This document shows positions 49,122 to 59,500 of a stretch of 64,000 bases of DNA, piece by piece; position 1 is the stretch's first letter; every line of letters begins with the position of its first letter. Source of the DNA: Pseudomonadota bacterium (GTDB taxonomy: Bacteria; Pseudomonadota; Gammaproteobacteria; Burkholderiales; Sulfuriferulaceae); the NCBI GenBank assembly GCA_021845925.1, contig JAJZUW010000005.1, positions 128,232 through 192,231 of the forward strand, given 5' to 3'. The notes beneath the pieces were generated by a model, which made no database searches, was not told where the DNA came from, and saw only the letters and a program-made list of their open reading frames with translations. The position numbers were made by a program, and so were the translations under genes.

Positions 49122-49137
49122 CATACCGACTGGTATG
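49122..49137. promoter_or_regulatory. TetR-type operator before tetR
   Basis: CATACC-GACT-GGTATG, a 6-4-6 perfect inverted repeat 11 bases upstream of the tetR start. It shares CATACCGAC with the operator before the AhpD-like gene, suggesting autoregulation. It is also in the gap to trmL. Confidence 0.65.
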
Positions 49138-49143
49138 GATGTG

Positions 49144-49608
49144 TCAAGTGCCGCCCGCAAATCCGTTCTGGCGCCAGGCTTCGTAGGTGACCACCGCAAC
49201 GCTGTTGGACAGGTTGAGACTGCGGTTTCCCGGCTGCATGGGCAGACGTATACGGCGTTCTGGCGGGAAAGATTCCAGAATGCTGGCTGGCAGACCACGG
49301 GTTTCCGGGCCAAACACAAACACATCGCCAGGCTGGAAATGGCATTCGGCAAACGGGCCGCTGGCTTTGCTGCTGAGGGCAAACAGGCGATGGCCGGCAA
49401 AGTGGGCCAGACATGCCTGCCAGTCGGTGTGGGTTTGGAGCGTTGCGTATTCGTGGTAATCTAGCCCGGCACGTCTTAACTGGCGGTCATCCAGGTTGAA
49501 ACCGAGCGGTTCAACCAGGTGCAGGCTGGCGCCGGTATTGGCACACAAACGGATGATGTTGCCAGTGTTCGGCGGGATTTCGGGCTGGTAGAGAACGATA
49601 TGGAACAT
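49144..49608 (-). CDS. trmL: tRNA (cytidine(34)-2'-O)-methyltransferase
   Basis: A 154-residue SPOUT methyltransferase for the wobble base of leucine tRNAs. It starts at the ATG at 49608 (MFHIVLYQPEIPPNTGNIIR), and the knot motifs VFVFGPETRGLPASILESF and IRLPMQPGNRSLNLSNSVAV are intact. Upstream open frame to 50778 is antisense to gshA and not coding. It is divergent from gshA. Confidence 0.93.
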   Translation of the reverse strand: MFHIVLYQPEIPPNTGNIIRLCANTGASLHLVEPLGFNLDDRQLRRAGLDYHEYATLQTHTDWQACLAHFAGHRLFALSSKASGPFAECHFQPGDVFVFGPETRGLPASILESFPPERRIRLPMQPGNRSLNLSNSVAVVTYEAWRQNGFAGGT

Positions 49609-49701
49609 GTTTTCGGACCGGGTGACAACACAATAAGGAACTGGGGCGGGGCGCTGCAATGACAGTGTTCTGCCGGGTGTTCCGATAACTGGAAAACACG
49701 C

Positions 49702-50985
49702 ATGGTACCGCATTTGACAACTGCACTGACAGGCCCGTTGCTGGACATCGAACGACACGTACTTGGTGCAACGCCAGCAATCGAGCGCTGGTTTCGCGGC
49801 CAGTGGCAAGAACATGAGGCACCGTTTTACACTTCGGTGGATCTGCGCAACAGCGGATTCAAGCTGGCACCGGTCGATACGAACTTGTTTCCCGGAGGAT
49901 TCAACAACCTGAACCCGGATTTCATTCCGTTGGCTGTTCAGGCCGCGATGAGTGCTGTCGAAAAAATCTGTCCGGACGCGCAGCAATTGTTGCTGATTCC
50001 GGAAAACCATACCCGCAATACGTTTTATCTGAAAAATGTCGCCCGTCTTGCGGAAATTCTCCGTCTGACTGGACTGAATGTCAGGATAGGCAGCCTGTTG
50101 CCGGATTTGCAGGAACCGATGGACATCGACCTGGGCGATGGGGATTCCTTGCGGCTGGAACCCGTCATCCGTCAGGGCAACCGGCTCGGACTGCCAGATT
50201 ATGACCCGTGTGCCATCCTGCTCAACAATGATCTGTCCGGCGGTGTTCCGGCCATCCTGCGCGGCATCGAGCAGTTCATGCTGCCGCCTTTGCAGGCTGG
50301 CTGGCACACCCGGCGCAAATCGCAGCACTTTGCTGTCTACAACAATGTGGCAGCCGATTTTGCCCGCCTGGTGGATATTGATCCCTGGTTGATCAATCCC
50401 TATTTTTCGGTCTGCTCCGAGGTTGATTTTCAGGCCCGCCAGGGGGAAGCGTGTCTGGAGCAGCAAGTGGCCGAGTTGCTGGAACGGATACGGGTGAAAT
50501 ACCGTGAATACCAGATTGATGCCGAACCGTTTGTCATCGTCAAGGCCGATTCTGGCACATATGGCATGGGAGTGATGTCGGTGAAGGATCCGGCGGAAGT
50601 GCGCGATCTGAACCGCAAGCAGCGCAACAAGATGGCGGTTGGCAAGGAAGGCATGAGCGTGGATTCGGTGTTGCTGCAGGAAGGCGTGCACACGTTTGAA
50701 AGCATCAACGATGCGGTTGCCGAACCGGTGGTGTACATGATGGATCACTTTGTGGTCGGTGGATTTTACCGTGTGCATACCGGCCGCGGTGTGGACGAAA
50801 ATCTCAATTCACCTGGCATGCATTTTGTTCCGCTGGCATTTGAATCACCCTGCTGCATGCCAGACCGCCAGGCCAGCCCGGATTCGACACCCAACCGGTT
50901 CTACACCTACGGTGTGGTGGCCAGACTGGCCATGCTGGCGGCTTCGATTGAACTGGAAACCCAGGCCGAGGCGCTGGCAGCATGA
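49702..50985 (+). CDS. gshA: Glutamate-cysteine ligase (betaproteobacterial type)
   Basis: A 427-residue enzyme that makes gamma-glutamylcysteine. It belongs to the distinct family found in betaproteobacteria and acidithiobacilli (gshA_ferroox-like), recognisable by YTSVDLRNSGFKLAPVDTNL and FPGGFNNLNPDFIP near the start and VIVKADSGTYGMGVMSVKDP in the ATP-binding core. It overlaps gshB by 4 bases (ATGA), the first step in a gshAB operon. Confidence 0.92.
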   Translation: MVPHLTTALTGPLLDIERHVLGATPAIERWFRGQWQEHEAPFYTSVDLRNSGFKLAPVDTNLFPGGFNNLNPDFIPLAVQAAMSAVEKICPDAQQLLLIPENHTRNTFYLKNVARLAEILRLTGLNVRIGSLLPDLQEPMDIDLGDGDSLRLEPVIRQGNRLGLPDYDPCAILLNNDLSGGVPAILRGIEQFMLPPLQAGWHTRRKSQHFAVYNNVAADFARLVDIDPWLINPYFSVCSEVDFQARQGEACLEQQVAELLERIRVKYREYQIDAEPFVIVKADSGTYGMGVMSVKDPAEVRDLNRKQRNKMAVGKEGMSVDSVLLQEGVHTFESINDAVAEPVVYMMDHFVVGGFYRVHTGRGVDENLNSPGMHFVPLAFESPCCMPDRQASPDSTPNRFYTYGVVARLAMLAASIELETQAEALAA

Positions 50986-51935
50986 AATTCGCATTTGTGC
51001 TGGATCCGCTGGACTCACTGAAGCCGTACAAGGACAGCAGCGTGGCGATGATGCGTGAAGCTGCCAGGCGCGGGCATGATGTGTTCGCAATTGAACCGGA
51101 CGGGTTGTCGTGGCAGGCCGCCGGCGTTGAAGGTGTCGCGCACCAGTTGGTCCTGCATGAAGCAGATGATGTCTGGTATGGGATTCTGACGGTAGAGCGT
51201 GTGCAGCTGACCGGTTTTGATGCCATTGTCGTGCGCAAGGATCCGCCATTCGATGCGGAATACCTGTATGCCACCCAGTTGCTGAATCTGGTTGCCGATG
51301 CAGGCGTCCCGGTGTGGAATGCGCCACAGATGCTGCGTGACTGGAATGAAAAAATTGCCATCACCCGGTTTTCCCGCTGGTGCGTACCAACCCTGATCAG
51401 CCGTGACCCCGAACAGTTGCGTGCATTTGCCGCCGAACAGCAGGATGTCATCGTCAAGCCGCTGGATGGCATGGGTGGGGCCGGCATCTTCCGTGTTCGT
51501 GAAGACGGTCTCAATCTGAACAGCATTCTGGAAATCCTGGGTGCCCAGGGCATGCGTACGCTCATGATGCAGAAATACATTCCGGCGGTCACGCAAGGCG
51601 ACAAGCGGGTGTTGCTGATTGCGGGCCAGACTGTGCCCTGGGCCTTGGCCCGCATTCCGGCGGCCGGAGAAACGCGTGCCAATCTTGCCGCAGGCGGCAC
51701 TGGCGTTGCCATGCCGTTAACCGAACGGGAACAGCAGATTGCCAGCGACCTGGCACCGGTGCTTTGGTCGAAAGGCATTTTGCTGGCCGGGCTGGATATC
51801 ATTGGTGGTTATTTGACAGAAATCAACATCACCAGTCCGACCGGCATGGTGGAAATTGGCCGGCAGACCGGTTTCAGTCCGGCTGCCATGCTGGTGGATG
51901 CCCTGGAGCAGACATGCGTGTCTGGTGCTGGCTGA
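50982..51935 (+). CDS. gshB: Glutathione synthetase
   Basis: A 317-residue ATP-grasp ligase joining glycine to gamma-glutamylcysteine. MKFAFVLDPLDSLKPYKDSS is typical at the start, VIVKPLDGMGGAGIFRVR is the ATP-grasp loop, and DIIGGYLTEINITSPTGMVE the catalytic core. Coupled to gshA by overlap; the apbE start lies 22 bases inside its 3' end. Confidence 0.96.
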   Translation: MKFAFVLDPLDSLKPYKDSSVAMMREAARRGHDVFAIEPDGLSWQAAGVEGVAHQLVLHEADDVWYGILTVERVQLTGFDAIVVRKDPPFDAEYLYATQLLNLVADAGVPVWNAPQMLRDWNEKIAITRFSRWCVPTLISRDPEQLRAFAAEQQDVIVKPLDGMGGAGIFRVREDGLNLNSILEILGAQGMRTLMMQKYIPAVTQGDKRVLLIAGQTVPWALARIPAAGETRANLAAGGTGVAMPLTEREQQIASDLAPVLWSKGILLAGLDIIGGYLTEINITSPTGMVEIGRQTGFSPAAMLVDALEQTCVSGAG

Positions 51936-52924
51936 TCCTGCTGTTGTGGCTGGGCGGTTGCAGCCAACCGCAGGTATGGAGCCAGCAGAGTTTCGTGTTT
52001 GGCACCCGGGTCGACATCGCCATTTCCGGCGTTTCACAGGCGCGTGCGCAGGCGGTCACGGCGCGCATTCTGGCCCGGTTCGACCAGTTGCATCACCAGT
52101 TGCATGCCTGGCAGCCAGGTGGCGAACTGTATCGGTTGAACAGCGCTTTTGCTGCCGGCCAGCGGGTGCCGGTATCGCCCTGGCTGGCCGGCATCCTGCA
52201 GGATGCCACGCAATATTCGGCGCAATCCGGTGGCAGTTTCAATCCAGCCATCGGCCGGTTGATCCAGTTGTGGGGATTTGAGGCCGATGAATTTGTTGCA
52301 CGTTTGCCAGCCCAGGCCAGCATCGATCAACTGGTGGCTGCGCATCCGGTCATGCAGGATATTGTCATCCGCAACGGCATGGCCGAAAGCCGCAACCGGA
52401 TGGTCAAGGTGGATCTTGGTGGTTATGGCAAGGGCTATGCACTCGACGAGGCTGCGAAAATTCTGCGTGGTGCAGGAATTCATGATGCGCTGGTGAATAT
52501 CGGTGGTAACATCATGGCGTTTGGTCAGCACGACAACCGGCCATGGCGGGTGGGCATCCAGGATCCGCGCCGGCCAAAGGCGCTGGCCACGCTGGAATTG
52601 CATGATGGCGAAGCGATCGGAACATCCGGGGATTATCAGCGTTATTTTGATCTGGCCGGGCGCCGTTACTGTCATATCATCAATCCTGCGACCGGCTGGC
52701 CGGCGCAAGGCGTTGAAGCCGTGACTGTACTGATTCCGCCAGGACCCCATGCCGGAGTGTTGTCCGATGTGGCCAGCAAACCTCCCTTTATCGCCGGCGT
52801 GCAAGGCTGGCAGGAGGCGGTCCGCAAAATGGGTGTGACGACTGCCATGCTCATTGACGACCATGGAAAGGTTTACATGACGCCAGAGATGCGCAAGCGC
52901 TTGCGTTTCAATAACCAGGATTGA
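51914..52924 (+). CDS. apbE: FAD:protein FMN transferase (ApbE lipoprotein)
   Basis: A 336-residue ApbE that attaches FMN covalently to threonine of redox proteins such as NqrB/NqrC or RnfG. A lipoprotein signal with lipobox LGGC places Cys16 as the lipid-anchored residue. KVDLGGYGKGYALDEAAKIL and IGTSGDYQRYFDLAGRRYCH are the FAD/Mg-binding signatures. The start overlaps gshB by 22 bases. Targets are not in the window. Confidence 0.92.
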   Translation: MRVWCWLILLLWLGGCSQPQVWSQQSFVFGTRVDIAISGVSQARAQAVTARILARFDQLHHQLHAWQPGGELYRLNSAFAAGQRVPVSPWLAGILQDATQYSAQSGGSFNPAIGRLIQLWGFEADEFVARLPAQASIDQLVAAHPVMQDIVIRNGMAESRNRMVKVDLGGYGKGYALDEAAKILRGAGIHDALVNIGGNIMAFGQHDNRPWRVGIQDPRRPKALATLELHDGEAIGTSGDYQRYFDLAGRRYCHIINPATGWPAQGVEAVTVLIPPGPHAGVLSDVASKPPFIAGVQGWQEAVRKMGVTTAMLIDDHGKVYMTPEMRKRLRFNNQD

Positions 52925-52927
52925 TTG

Positions 52928-53338
52928 ATGATCGGGATACTGATAATCGCGCACGGTACGCTGGGGGAAAGCCTGATCCAGTGCGTGGCCCACGTTATGG
53001 GAGACGTGCCGCCGTTGTTGCAGGCGCTGGATGTAACGGCAGCCACACAATCCACGATTCAGGAACATGGCGGCGAACTGGTCCGCCAGCTCGATCAGGG
53101 GCAGGGCGTCCTGCTGCTGTCCGATGTGTACGGCGCGACACCGTGCAACAACATGTGCCGTTTGCTGGAGCCCGGCCGCGTGGAAGGGATTGCCGGCGTC
53201 AATCTGCCAATGCTGATCCGTGCCGTGAGTTATCGTCACCTGCCTTTGGCCGACGTGGTGATCAAGGCAGTCAACGGCGGCGTGGAAGGTGTTCTTTATA
53301 TCTCCTCGGAGTACTGTGATGCAACAGCGGGAAGTTGA
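52928..53338 (+). CDS. PTS EIIA component, mannose family (regulatory)
   Basis: A 136-residue EIIA-Man domain. The phosphorylated His9 is in ILIIAHGTLGESLIQCV. GVLLLSDVYGATPCNNMCRL is the other typical block. No sugar-specific EIIB/EIIC follows, so with HPr and EI it forms a regulatory PTS, as usual in betaproteobacteria. The ATG at 52928 is preferred to a TTG at 52925. It overlaps ptsH by 20 bases. Confidence 0.92.
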   Translation: MIGILIIAHGTLGESLIQCVAHVMGDVPPLLQALDVTAATQSTIQEHGGELVRQLDQGQGVLLLSDVYGATPCNNMCRLLEPGRVEGIAGVNLPMLIRAVSYRHLPLADVVIKAVNGGVEGVLYISSEYCDATAGS

Positions 53339-53588
53339 AATCATCAACAAGCTGGGTTTGCATGCCCGGGCTTCTGCCAAATTCACCCAGTTGGCCTCCC
53401 AGTTTGCCAGCGATATCTGGATGACGCGCAACCAGCGCCGGGTCAATGCCAAGAGCATCATGGGCGTGATGATGCTGGCGGCCGCCAAGGGAAGCGTGGT
53501 GACGCTGGAAACCTCCGGTGCGGATGAAGAAGCCGCCATGGCAGCGCTGGTCGGACTGATAGACGAACGCTTCGGAGAATCGGAGTGA
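53319..53588 (+). CDS. ptsH: Phosphocarrier protein HPr
   Basis: An 89-residue HPr. The phosphoryl-carrier His15 is in NKLGLHARASAKFTQLA, and the regulatory Ser46 in AKSIMGVMMLAAAKG, so an HPr kinase could act on it. It starts inside the EIIA gene and overlaps ptsI by 4 bases. Confidence 0.95.
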   Translation: MQQREVEIINKLGLHARASAKFTQLASQFASDIWMTRNQRRVNAKSIMGVMMLAAAKGSVVTLETSGADEEAAMAALVGLIDERFGESE

Positions 53589-55309
53589 GTTTCACTCTCC
53601 ACGGAATCGGTGTTTCTCCCGGCATTGCCATTGGCGTCTGCCGGGTTGCCTCGCATACGCGTATCGAGGTGGCTCACTACGTATTGTCCAGCCAGTTTGT
53701 CGACAAGGAAATTGCGCGCTTCGATGATGCCATCGGCAGTGTGCGCAACGAAATGGAAAGCCTGCGCAAACAGATTCCAGCCAATGCGCCGGCCGAACTG
53801 TCGGCATTTCTCGACATGCACCAGATGATCCTGAACGATTCCATGCTGTCGGAAGCGCCGCGCCAGCTGATTCGCAGCCAGCAATGCAATGCCGAATGGG
53901 CACTGGCCCAGCAGATGGAACACTTGCTGGAACAGTTTGATGCCATCGATGACGCCTATATCCGCGAACGCAAGGCAGATGTGGTTCAGGTGGTCGAGCG
54001 GGTGCTCAAGGTGTTGCTGGGACATCCGGACAACCTGCCGTCTACCGAGAGCAATCTGGCAGACTGCATTCTGGTTGCGCACGATCTCTCTCCGGCGGAC
54101 ATGATCGGCTTCAAGCACCAGCGGTATTCGGCCTTCATTACCGATGTTGGCGGTGCAACGTCACACACGGCCATTCTGGCGCGCAGCCTGAACATTCCAT
54201 CGGTGATGGCACTGCACCACGCGCATGAACTGATCCGCGACAACGAGATCATCATTGTTGACGGCGAACAAGGTGTGGTCATCGTCGACCCCGACGACAA
54301 CGAGCTGGAAGAATACCAGTTACGCCAGGAACAGTGGCAGCTCGAACACCAGAAATTGCGCCGGCTGACCTCCAGCCGTTCAGCGACCCTGGACGGGCTG
54401 GACATCGAGCTGCATGCCAATATTGAGCTGCCGGGCGATGTGGATGCCGCCCGGGAGGCCGGCGCGACAGGTATCGGACTGTTCCGTAGCGAGTTCCTGT
54501 TCATGAACCGTGCGGACCTGCCGGGCGAAGATGAGCAGTTCGAGGCCTATCGGGATGTGGCGATTTCGATGGTTGGCCAGCCCGTTGTGATCCGGACGCT
54601 CGACGTTGGTGCCGACAAACCGCTGGGTGGGTTAACCGAGCTGACCCTGAATCCGGCCCTGGGTCGACGCGCCATCCGGCTCTGCCTGAGTGAGCCTGCC
54701 ATGTTTCATACCCAGCTGCGTGCCATTTTGCGCGCCTCGCATTATGGCAATGTGCGCATCATGATTCCGATGCTGAGCAACCTGCAGGAATTGCGCCTGA
54801 CCCGGCTGGCGGTGGAACGTGCCCGAGCCAGCCTGCAAGCCGATGGCATTTCGTTCGATCCGGCCGTCAAGCTGGGCGGCATGATCGAGGTTCCGGCCGC
54901 CGCCCTGATGGCGCACGCCTTTGCCGAGCAGCTGGACTTCCTGTCCATCGGTACCAATGACCTGATTCAGTACACGTTAGCGATCGATCGTGCCGATGAT
55001 GGCGTGGCTTATCTTTACAATCCTTCGCATCCGGCGGTGGTCCAGCTGATTGCGCAGGTGATTCGTGCGGGTGACAAACTGGGCAAGCCAGTATCCGTGT
55101 GCGGCGAAATGGCTGGTGACCCGAGGTTGACCCGTCTGTTGCTTGGTCTTGGGTTGCGACGGTTTTCCATGCAGTCGGCCAGCCTGCTGAGCGTGAAGCA
55201 GCAAATCCTCAAATCCGATCTGGAAAAGATTGGTTTGCTGGTGCAAAAGATTCTGCGCACAACCGACGAAGAAAAGCTGGATAGCCTGTACACGCGCCTG
55301 AATCAGTAA
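53585..55309 (+). CDS. ptsI: Phosphoenolpyruvate-protein phosphotransferase (EI)
   Basis: A 574-residue Enzyme I, which passes phosphate from PEP to HPr. The catalytic His194 is in GGATSHTAILARSLNIPS. TGIGLFRSEFLFMNR and EQLDFLSIGTNDLIQYTLAI are the PEP-binding blocks. The start is a GTG overlapping the ptsH stop (GTGA). It is the last gene of the gsh-apbE-PTS run and converges with the REC-EAL gene. Confidence 0.96.
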   Translation: MSFTLHGIGVSPGIAIGVCRVASHTRIEVAHYVLSSQFVDKEIARFDDAIGSVRNEMESLRKQIPANAPAELSAFLDMHQMILNDSMLSEAPRQLIRSQQCNAEWALAQQMEHLLEQFDAIDDAYIRERKADVVQVVERVLKVLLGHPDNLPSTESNLADCILVAHDLSPADMIGFKHQRYSAFITDVGGATSHTAILARSLNIPSVMALHHAHELIRDNEIIIVDGEQGVVIVDPDDNELEEYQLRQEQWQLEHQKLRRLTSSRSATLDGLDIELHANIELPGDVDAAREAGATGIGLFRSEFLFMNRADLPGEDEQFEAYRDVAISMVGQPVVIRTLDVGADKPLGGLTELTLNPALGRRAIRLCLSEPAMFHTQLRAILRASHYGNVRIMIPMLSNLQELRLTRLAVERARASLQADGISFDPAVKLGGMIEVPAAALMAHAFAEQLDFLSIGTNDLIQYTLAIDRADDGVAYLYNPSHPAVVQLIAQVIRAGDKLGKPVSVCGEMAGDPRLTRLLLGLGLRRFSMQSASLLSVKQQILKSDLEKIGLLVQKILRTTDEEKLDSLYTRLNQ

Positions 55310-55341
55310 CCGGAAGCGGCCCCGGCTCCATTTTGCGCTGG

Positions 55342-56550
55342 TCAGCTTTTGGCCACCATCAGGCCCGGCTGGTAGCCTTTCACGAAGGCGGTGAATGTGT
55401 CCAGGTCCATCGGTCTGGCAATGAAATAACCCTGGGCAATATCGCAGCCAAGCCTGCGCAGCATGTCCCAGTCCTGCCGGGTTTCAACACCCTCGCCAAC
55501 GCTTTTGACATTGAGTTTGCGCGCCATGTCGATGCTGGATTCAACAATCACCCGCAACGAACTGTTTTCAGAAAAATCCTGCACAAACGACTGGTCGATT
55601 TTCAGTTCGCTGAATGCAATGCGGGCGAGTTGCTGAAGGTTGGAAGAACCAGTACCGTAATCGTCGATGGACAGCGGAAAACCATGCATGCAAAGCCGCG
55701 CCAGATTTTCCAGAGCAGGGGCAACGTCTGTCATGGCCGCCGATTCGGTGATCTCCAGAATGAGATAGCGAGGATCCAGTCCTGACCGACGCACGATTTG
55801 CATCACATGATCGGCCAGCGATGTGTCATCAAGAGACACCAGTGACAGGTTGACTGATACCGGCATGACATGTCCATGGTCATGACATCGCCGGCAGGCC
55901 ATTGCCGCCTTGTCCAGAATCTGGAACGTGAGTTTGTCGATGTTGCCGCTGCTTTCTAGCAGAGGGATGAAAGCTGCTGGTCCGGTCACTCCATGATGCG
56001 GATGTTTCCACCGGGCCAGGGCCTCGGCACCAACCAGACTGCCGGTGCGCAGATCAACTTTAGGCTGAAAATAGGGCTCGAACTGATCGGCATCGACAGC
56101 CGCAAGGATGTCTTCCAGGCTGAAGGTCGAGTCAGCCGCAGACTGTTGCCGGACGGGCGCAGGACCATGTTTCGACAGCAAGGATTTCAGATTGACCGGA
56201 TTGACCGGCTTTTCAATGGTGCCGAGCAGATGGATGCCATACAGACGGGTCATCCTGCTGATGGAGGAGAGCAGTTTGCTGTCCAGGGCACTGGTCAGAA
56301 TCACCGGAATGGTTAGTTTTTCTTCGCCAAGATGACGCAAAAATTCCATGCCATCCATTTCCGGCATGTCGAGATCGCACAGGGCGATATTCGGTCTTGG
56401 GGTGGCTCTGTGTATTTCATCGAGGGCCTGCTTGCCATTGCTTGCCTCGACAATACTGGCCACGCCAAGAGATGCCAGCATCCGGACCATGATTTTTCGC
56501 TGGAAGTCATCGTCCTCAATCACGAGAACGTGGAGATCAGCGATATTCAT
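55342..56550 (-). CDS. Response regulator with EAL (c-di-GMP phosphodiesterase) output
   Basis: A 402-residue protein with a receiver domain (about 1-125) whose phospho-acceptor is Asp59 in ALCDLDMPEMDGMEFLR, and an EAL domain (about 150-400). The EAL signature GAEALARWKHPHHG is near residue 176, and ILEITESAAMTDV, IDDYGTGSSNLQQLARIAF and SVGEGVETRQDWDM are intact, so it should hydrolyse c-di-GMP. It overlaps the hybrid kinase gene by 4 bases (ATGA), indicating a dedicated phosphorelay. Confidence 0.92.
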   Translation of the reverse strand: MNIADLHVLVIEDDDFQRKIMVRMLASLGVASIVEASNGKQALDEIHRATPRPNIALCDLDMPEMDGMEFLRHLGEEKLTIPVILTSALDSKLLSSISRMTRLYGIHLLGTIEKPVNPVNLKSLLSKHGPAPVRQQSAADSTFSLEDILAAVDADQFEPYFQPKVDLRTGSLVGAEALARWKHPHHGVTGPAAFIPLLESSGNIDKLTFQILDKAAMACRRCHDHGHVMPVSVNLSLVSLDDTSLADHVMQIVRRSGLDPRYLILEITESAAMTDVAPALENLARLCMHGFPLSIDDYGTGSSNLQQLARIAFSELKIDQSFVQDFSENSSLRVIVESSIDMARKLNVKSVGEGVETRQDWDMLRRLGCDIAQGYFIARPMDLDTFTAFVKGYQPGLMVAKS

Positions 56551-59500
56551 TCGATATTCCTCTCAATAAAGGTGTCAAGTGATGCCAAGGCGGTGTCAAG
56601 TTCGATTCTGGCTGCGCGGGCGCCGTCAGGCTGGTTTGCCCGGCCGGCTTTTTCAATCTGTTCACATGTCTCGGCCAGTCTTCCGGCACCTACCATGCGG
56701 GCCGAACCCTTCATGCGGTGCGCTGTGCTGGCGATGCTGGCCAGGTTGCCGGTTTCGAGTGACTGATCCAGTTCGATCAGGTCGGCACGGATGTGCTGCA
56801 TGAACTCGCGCAACAGTCTGGTCTGGCCTGCCTGGTCTTCAATGATGCTGGACAATACCTGCATGTCGACCGGGACATCCTTTCCGGACGGCACATTCAG
56901 CCATCTGGACACTGCTTTTTTCAGTTGTGTCATGTCACAGGGTTTGACCAGGAGATCATTCATGCCAGCATTGTGGCAACGATTGGCCTCTTCGGCCAGC
57001 GCATTGGCCGTCCAGGCAATAATGGGGATCGGCGTGGCATGGCCTGTTTCGGATTCACGTATTTTGCGCGCCAGTTCGTAACCATCCATTTCAGGCATGT
57101 GGCAATCCGTGATGACCAGGTCGTAGTGTCCGGTTTGCCATTTGTTCAGGGCCGTGAGTCCATTATCGGCAGTCTCTGCCTGCAGTCCGAGCAGTTTGAG
57201 CTGGCGGGCGAGCAGTTCGCGGTTGATCGGATGGTCATCGACAGCCAGAACCATCGGCGCCCGGGATGGATCCTGAAACAGAGGTTCCACCTGCCGTTGC
57301 CGCGAATCAGTCTGCATGACCATGGGCTCTTCGCCGGGCAGACCGGAAATCGGCAATGTCAGGACGACGCTGAATGTCGAGCCATGGCCTGGGTCGCTGT
57401 GCAGTTCAATCTGGCCATCCATCATTTCGGAAAGCCGCTTGCAGATGGCAAGTCCAAGTCCCGTGCCACCATACATCCGTTCTGTATCCAGACTTTCCTG
57501 CCGATAGCGCTGGAACAGTTGATCCTGCACTTCCGCCGGAATGCCCATCCCGGTGTCCCTGACCGAAAACCGGATGCGGTCGCCACTGTCGAGTTCGTCG
57601 AGCAGTTCTGCGCGCACTTCGATTTCGCCGGCCGACGTGAATTTGATGGCATTGCTGACAAAATTGTTCAGAATCTGTGACAAGCGCAGTGAATCCACCA
57701 GATAGGCAGAATGCAGTCGCGGGTCGGTGTGTTGCCAGAGCATCAGCGATCGGGTGCTGGCCAGACGCGAGTAGGTGTTGACTACTTCTTTTAGCAGCGA
57801 TTCGATCGTGGTTGGCCGCGGATCGAGCTTTAGTTTGCCTTCCTCGATTTTTGACCAGTCCAGAATGTCACTGACGATTCGCAGCAGGCGGCGGCCGGAC
57901 TCCCAGGCGGTATCCAGCGTTTCGTGCTGATCCCGATCCAGGACTGTCAGGGATAGCAGTTCCAGCATGCCCAGCATGCCAGTCAGAGGCGTGCGGATTT
58001 CATGGCTCATGGTGGCCAGGAACGAGCTTTTGGCGCGATTGGCAAGATCGGCCTGCTCTTTGGCAGTCATCAGCTTGCGTGTCAGTTCGCGATATTCAGT
58101 CATGTCGCGCGCGGTGGCATACATGAACCCCTTTTCGTCCGGGATGGATTTCCAGGACAGAATACGCCAGCGACCATTTTTGTGCCTGAACCGGTTTTCA
58201 AATTCTGAAAAATACTGGTTGCCGGCCAGCATTTTTTCGATACCCAAGCGTGTGTGCTCCTGATCGTCTGGATGTATGAAATCGATAAACCGGCGACCTG
58301 TCAGTTCTTCCGGAGTCCAGCCCAGGGAACTCGTAAATGCAGGGTTGACCCGTTTGAAGCAGCCATTACTGTCGGTAATGCACAGCATGTCCAACGGCAG
58401 TGAAAAAAACCGGTTGAACAGATTGTCTGCCTCCTTGCGGGCCGTGATGTCGCGGATCAGTCCGACAAAATGCAGCGAATCGCCCAGCGACATCTCGGTA
58501 ATGGACAATTCAATGGGAAAGCGGGACTGATCCTTGCGCAGGCCCTCGAGTTCGATTGTCTGTCCAATCAGGTGTGGTTCCAGTGTGCTGGTGTAGTGGG
58601 CGAGATACTCATCATGGTGACTGCGATGCGGCTCTGGCATCAGCATGCTGACGTTTTGTCCGGTCATGACGCTGGCAGCATGACCAAAAATCCGTTCTGC
58701 GGCGGGATTGACCATTTCGATGGCGCCATGGTCATTGATGGTAACGATGCCGTCCATGACGGCATCCAGAACCGTGCGCAGACGTGTTGCACTGTCCTGT
58801 AATGCCTGCCGTGCGGCCTGTTCCTGGCTGATATCCCTGAAAATCAGCACGGTACCCGTGATATTGCCATTGCGATCGCGAATGGGGGCGTAGTTGTCGG
58901 CAACGGGTGTTCTGGTACCGTCACGGGCTACCAGCAGGCTGTCATTGGCCAGGCCGTCGGCAATGTTGTCCGACATCACCGAGGATATCGGCAAAGCGCG
59001 CGGTTCGCCAGTCTGCTGGCTAACAATGCGGAACACCTGACTGATCGGTTGGCCAATCGCATCGGCGTTCTGCCATCCGGTCAGTTTTTCGGCAACCCTG
59101 TTCAGTCTGGTGATGCGCCCTTCGGCATCGGTTGCCATGACGCCATCGGCAATCGAGTCCAGCGTGATGGCCAGGTTTTCTTCGCTGTCACGCCAATGTT
59201 CGCTGGTTTCGGCAGCCATACGCGATGCTCGCTGCAAACGCCAGTTGACCAGGCTGAACAGGCCACCCATGCAACAGAATATCAGGATGGATACCACCGA
59301 AAATGGCGATTTGCCGGTTAACGTCATTTCTGGCGGGATAAAGAACCAGGCCACCAGTCCTGCTGAAACCAGTGTGGCAATCAGCCCGGCAACCAGTCCA
59401 CCAAGCCAGGCGCTTAAAAAAACCGTTGGCAGAAACAGCAACCATGCATAGGGCTCGATGCTGGACCAGAAGGTCCATTGAACAGCAAAGATGATCCATG

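Noticed and set aside
52034-54118. 694-codon open frame on the minus strand
   Set aside because: Antisense to apbE, EIIA, HPr and ptsI, all of which are clearly real.
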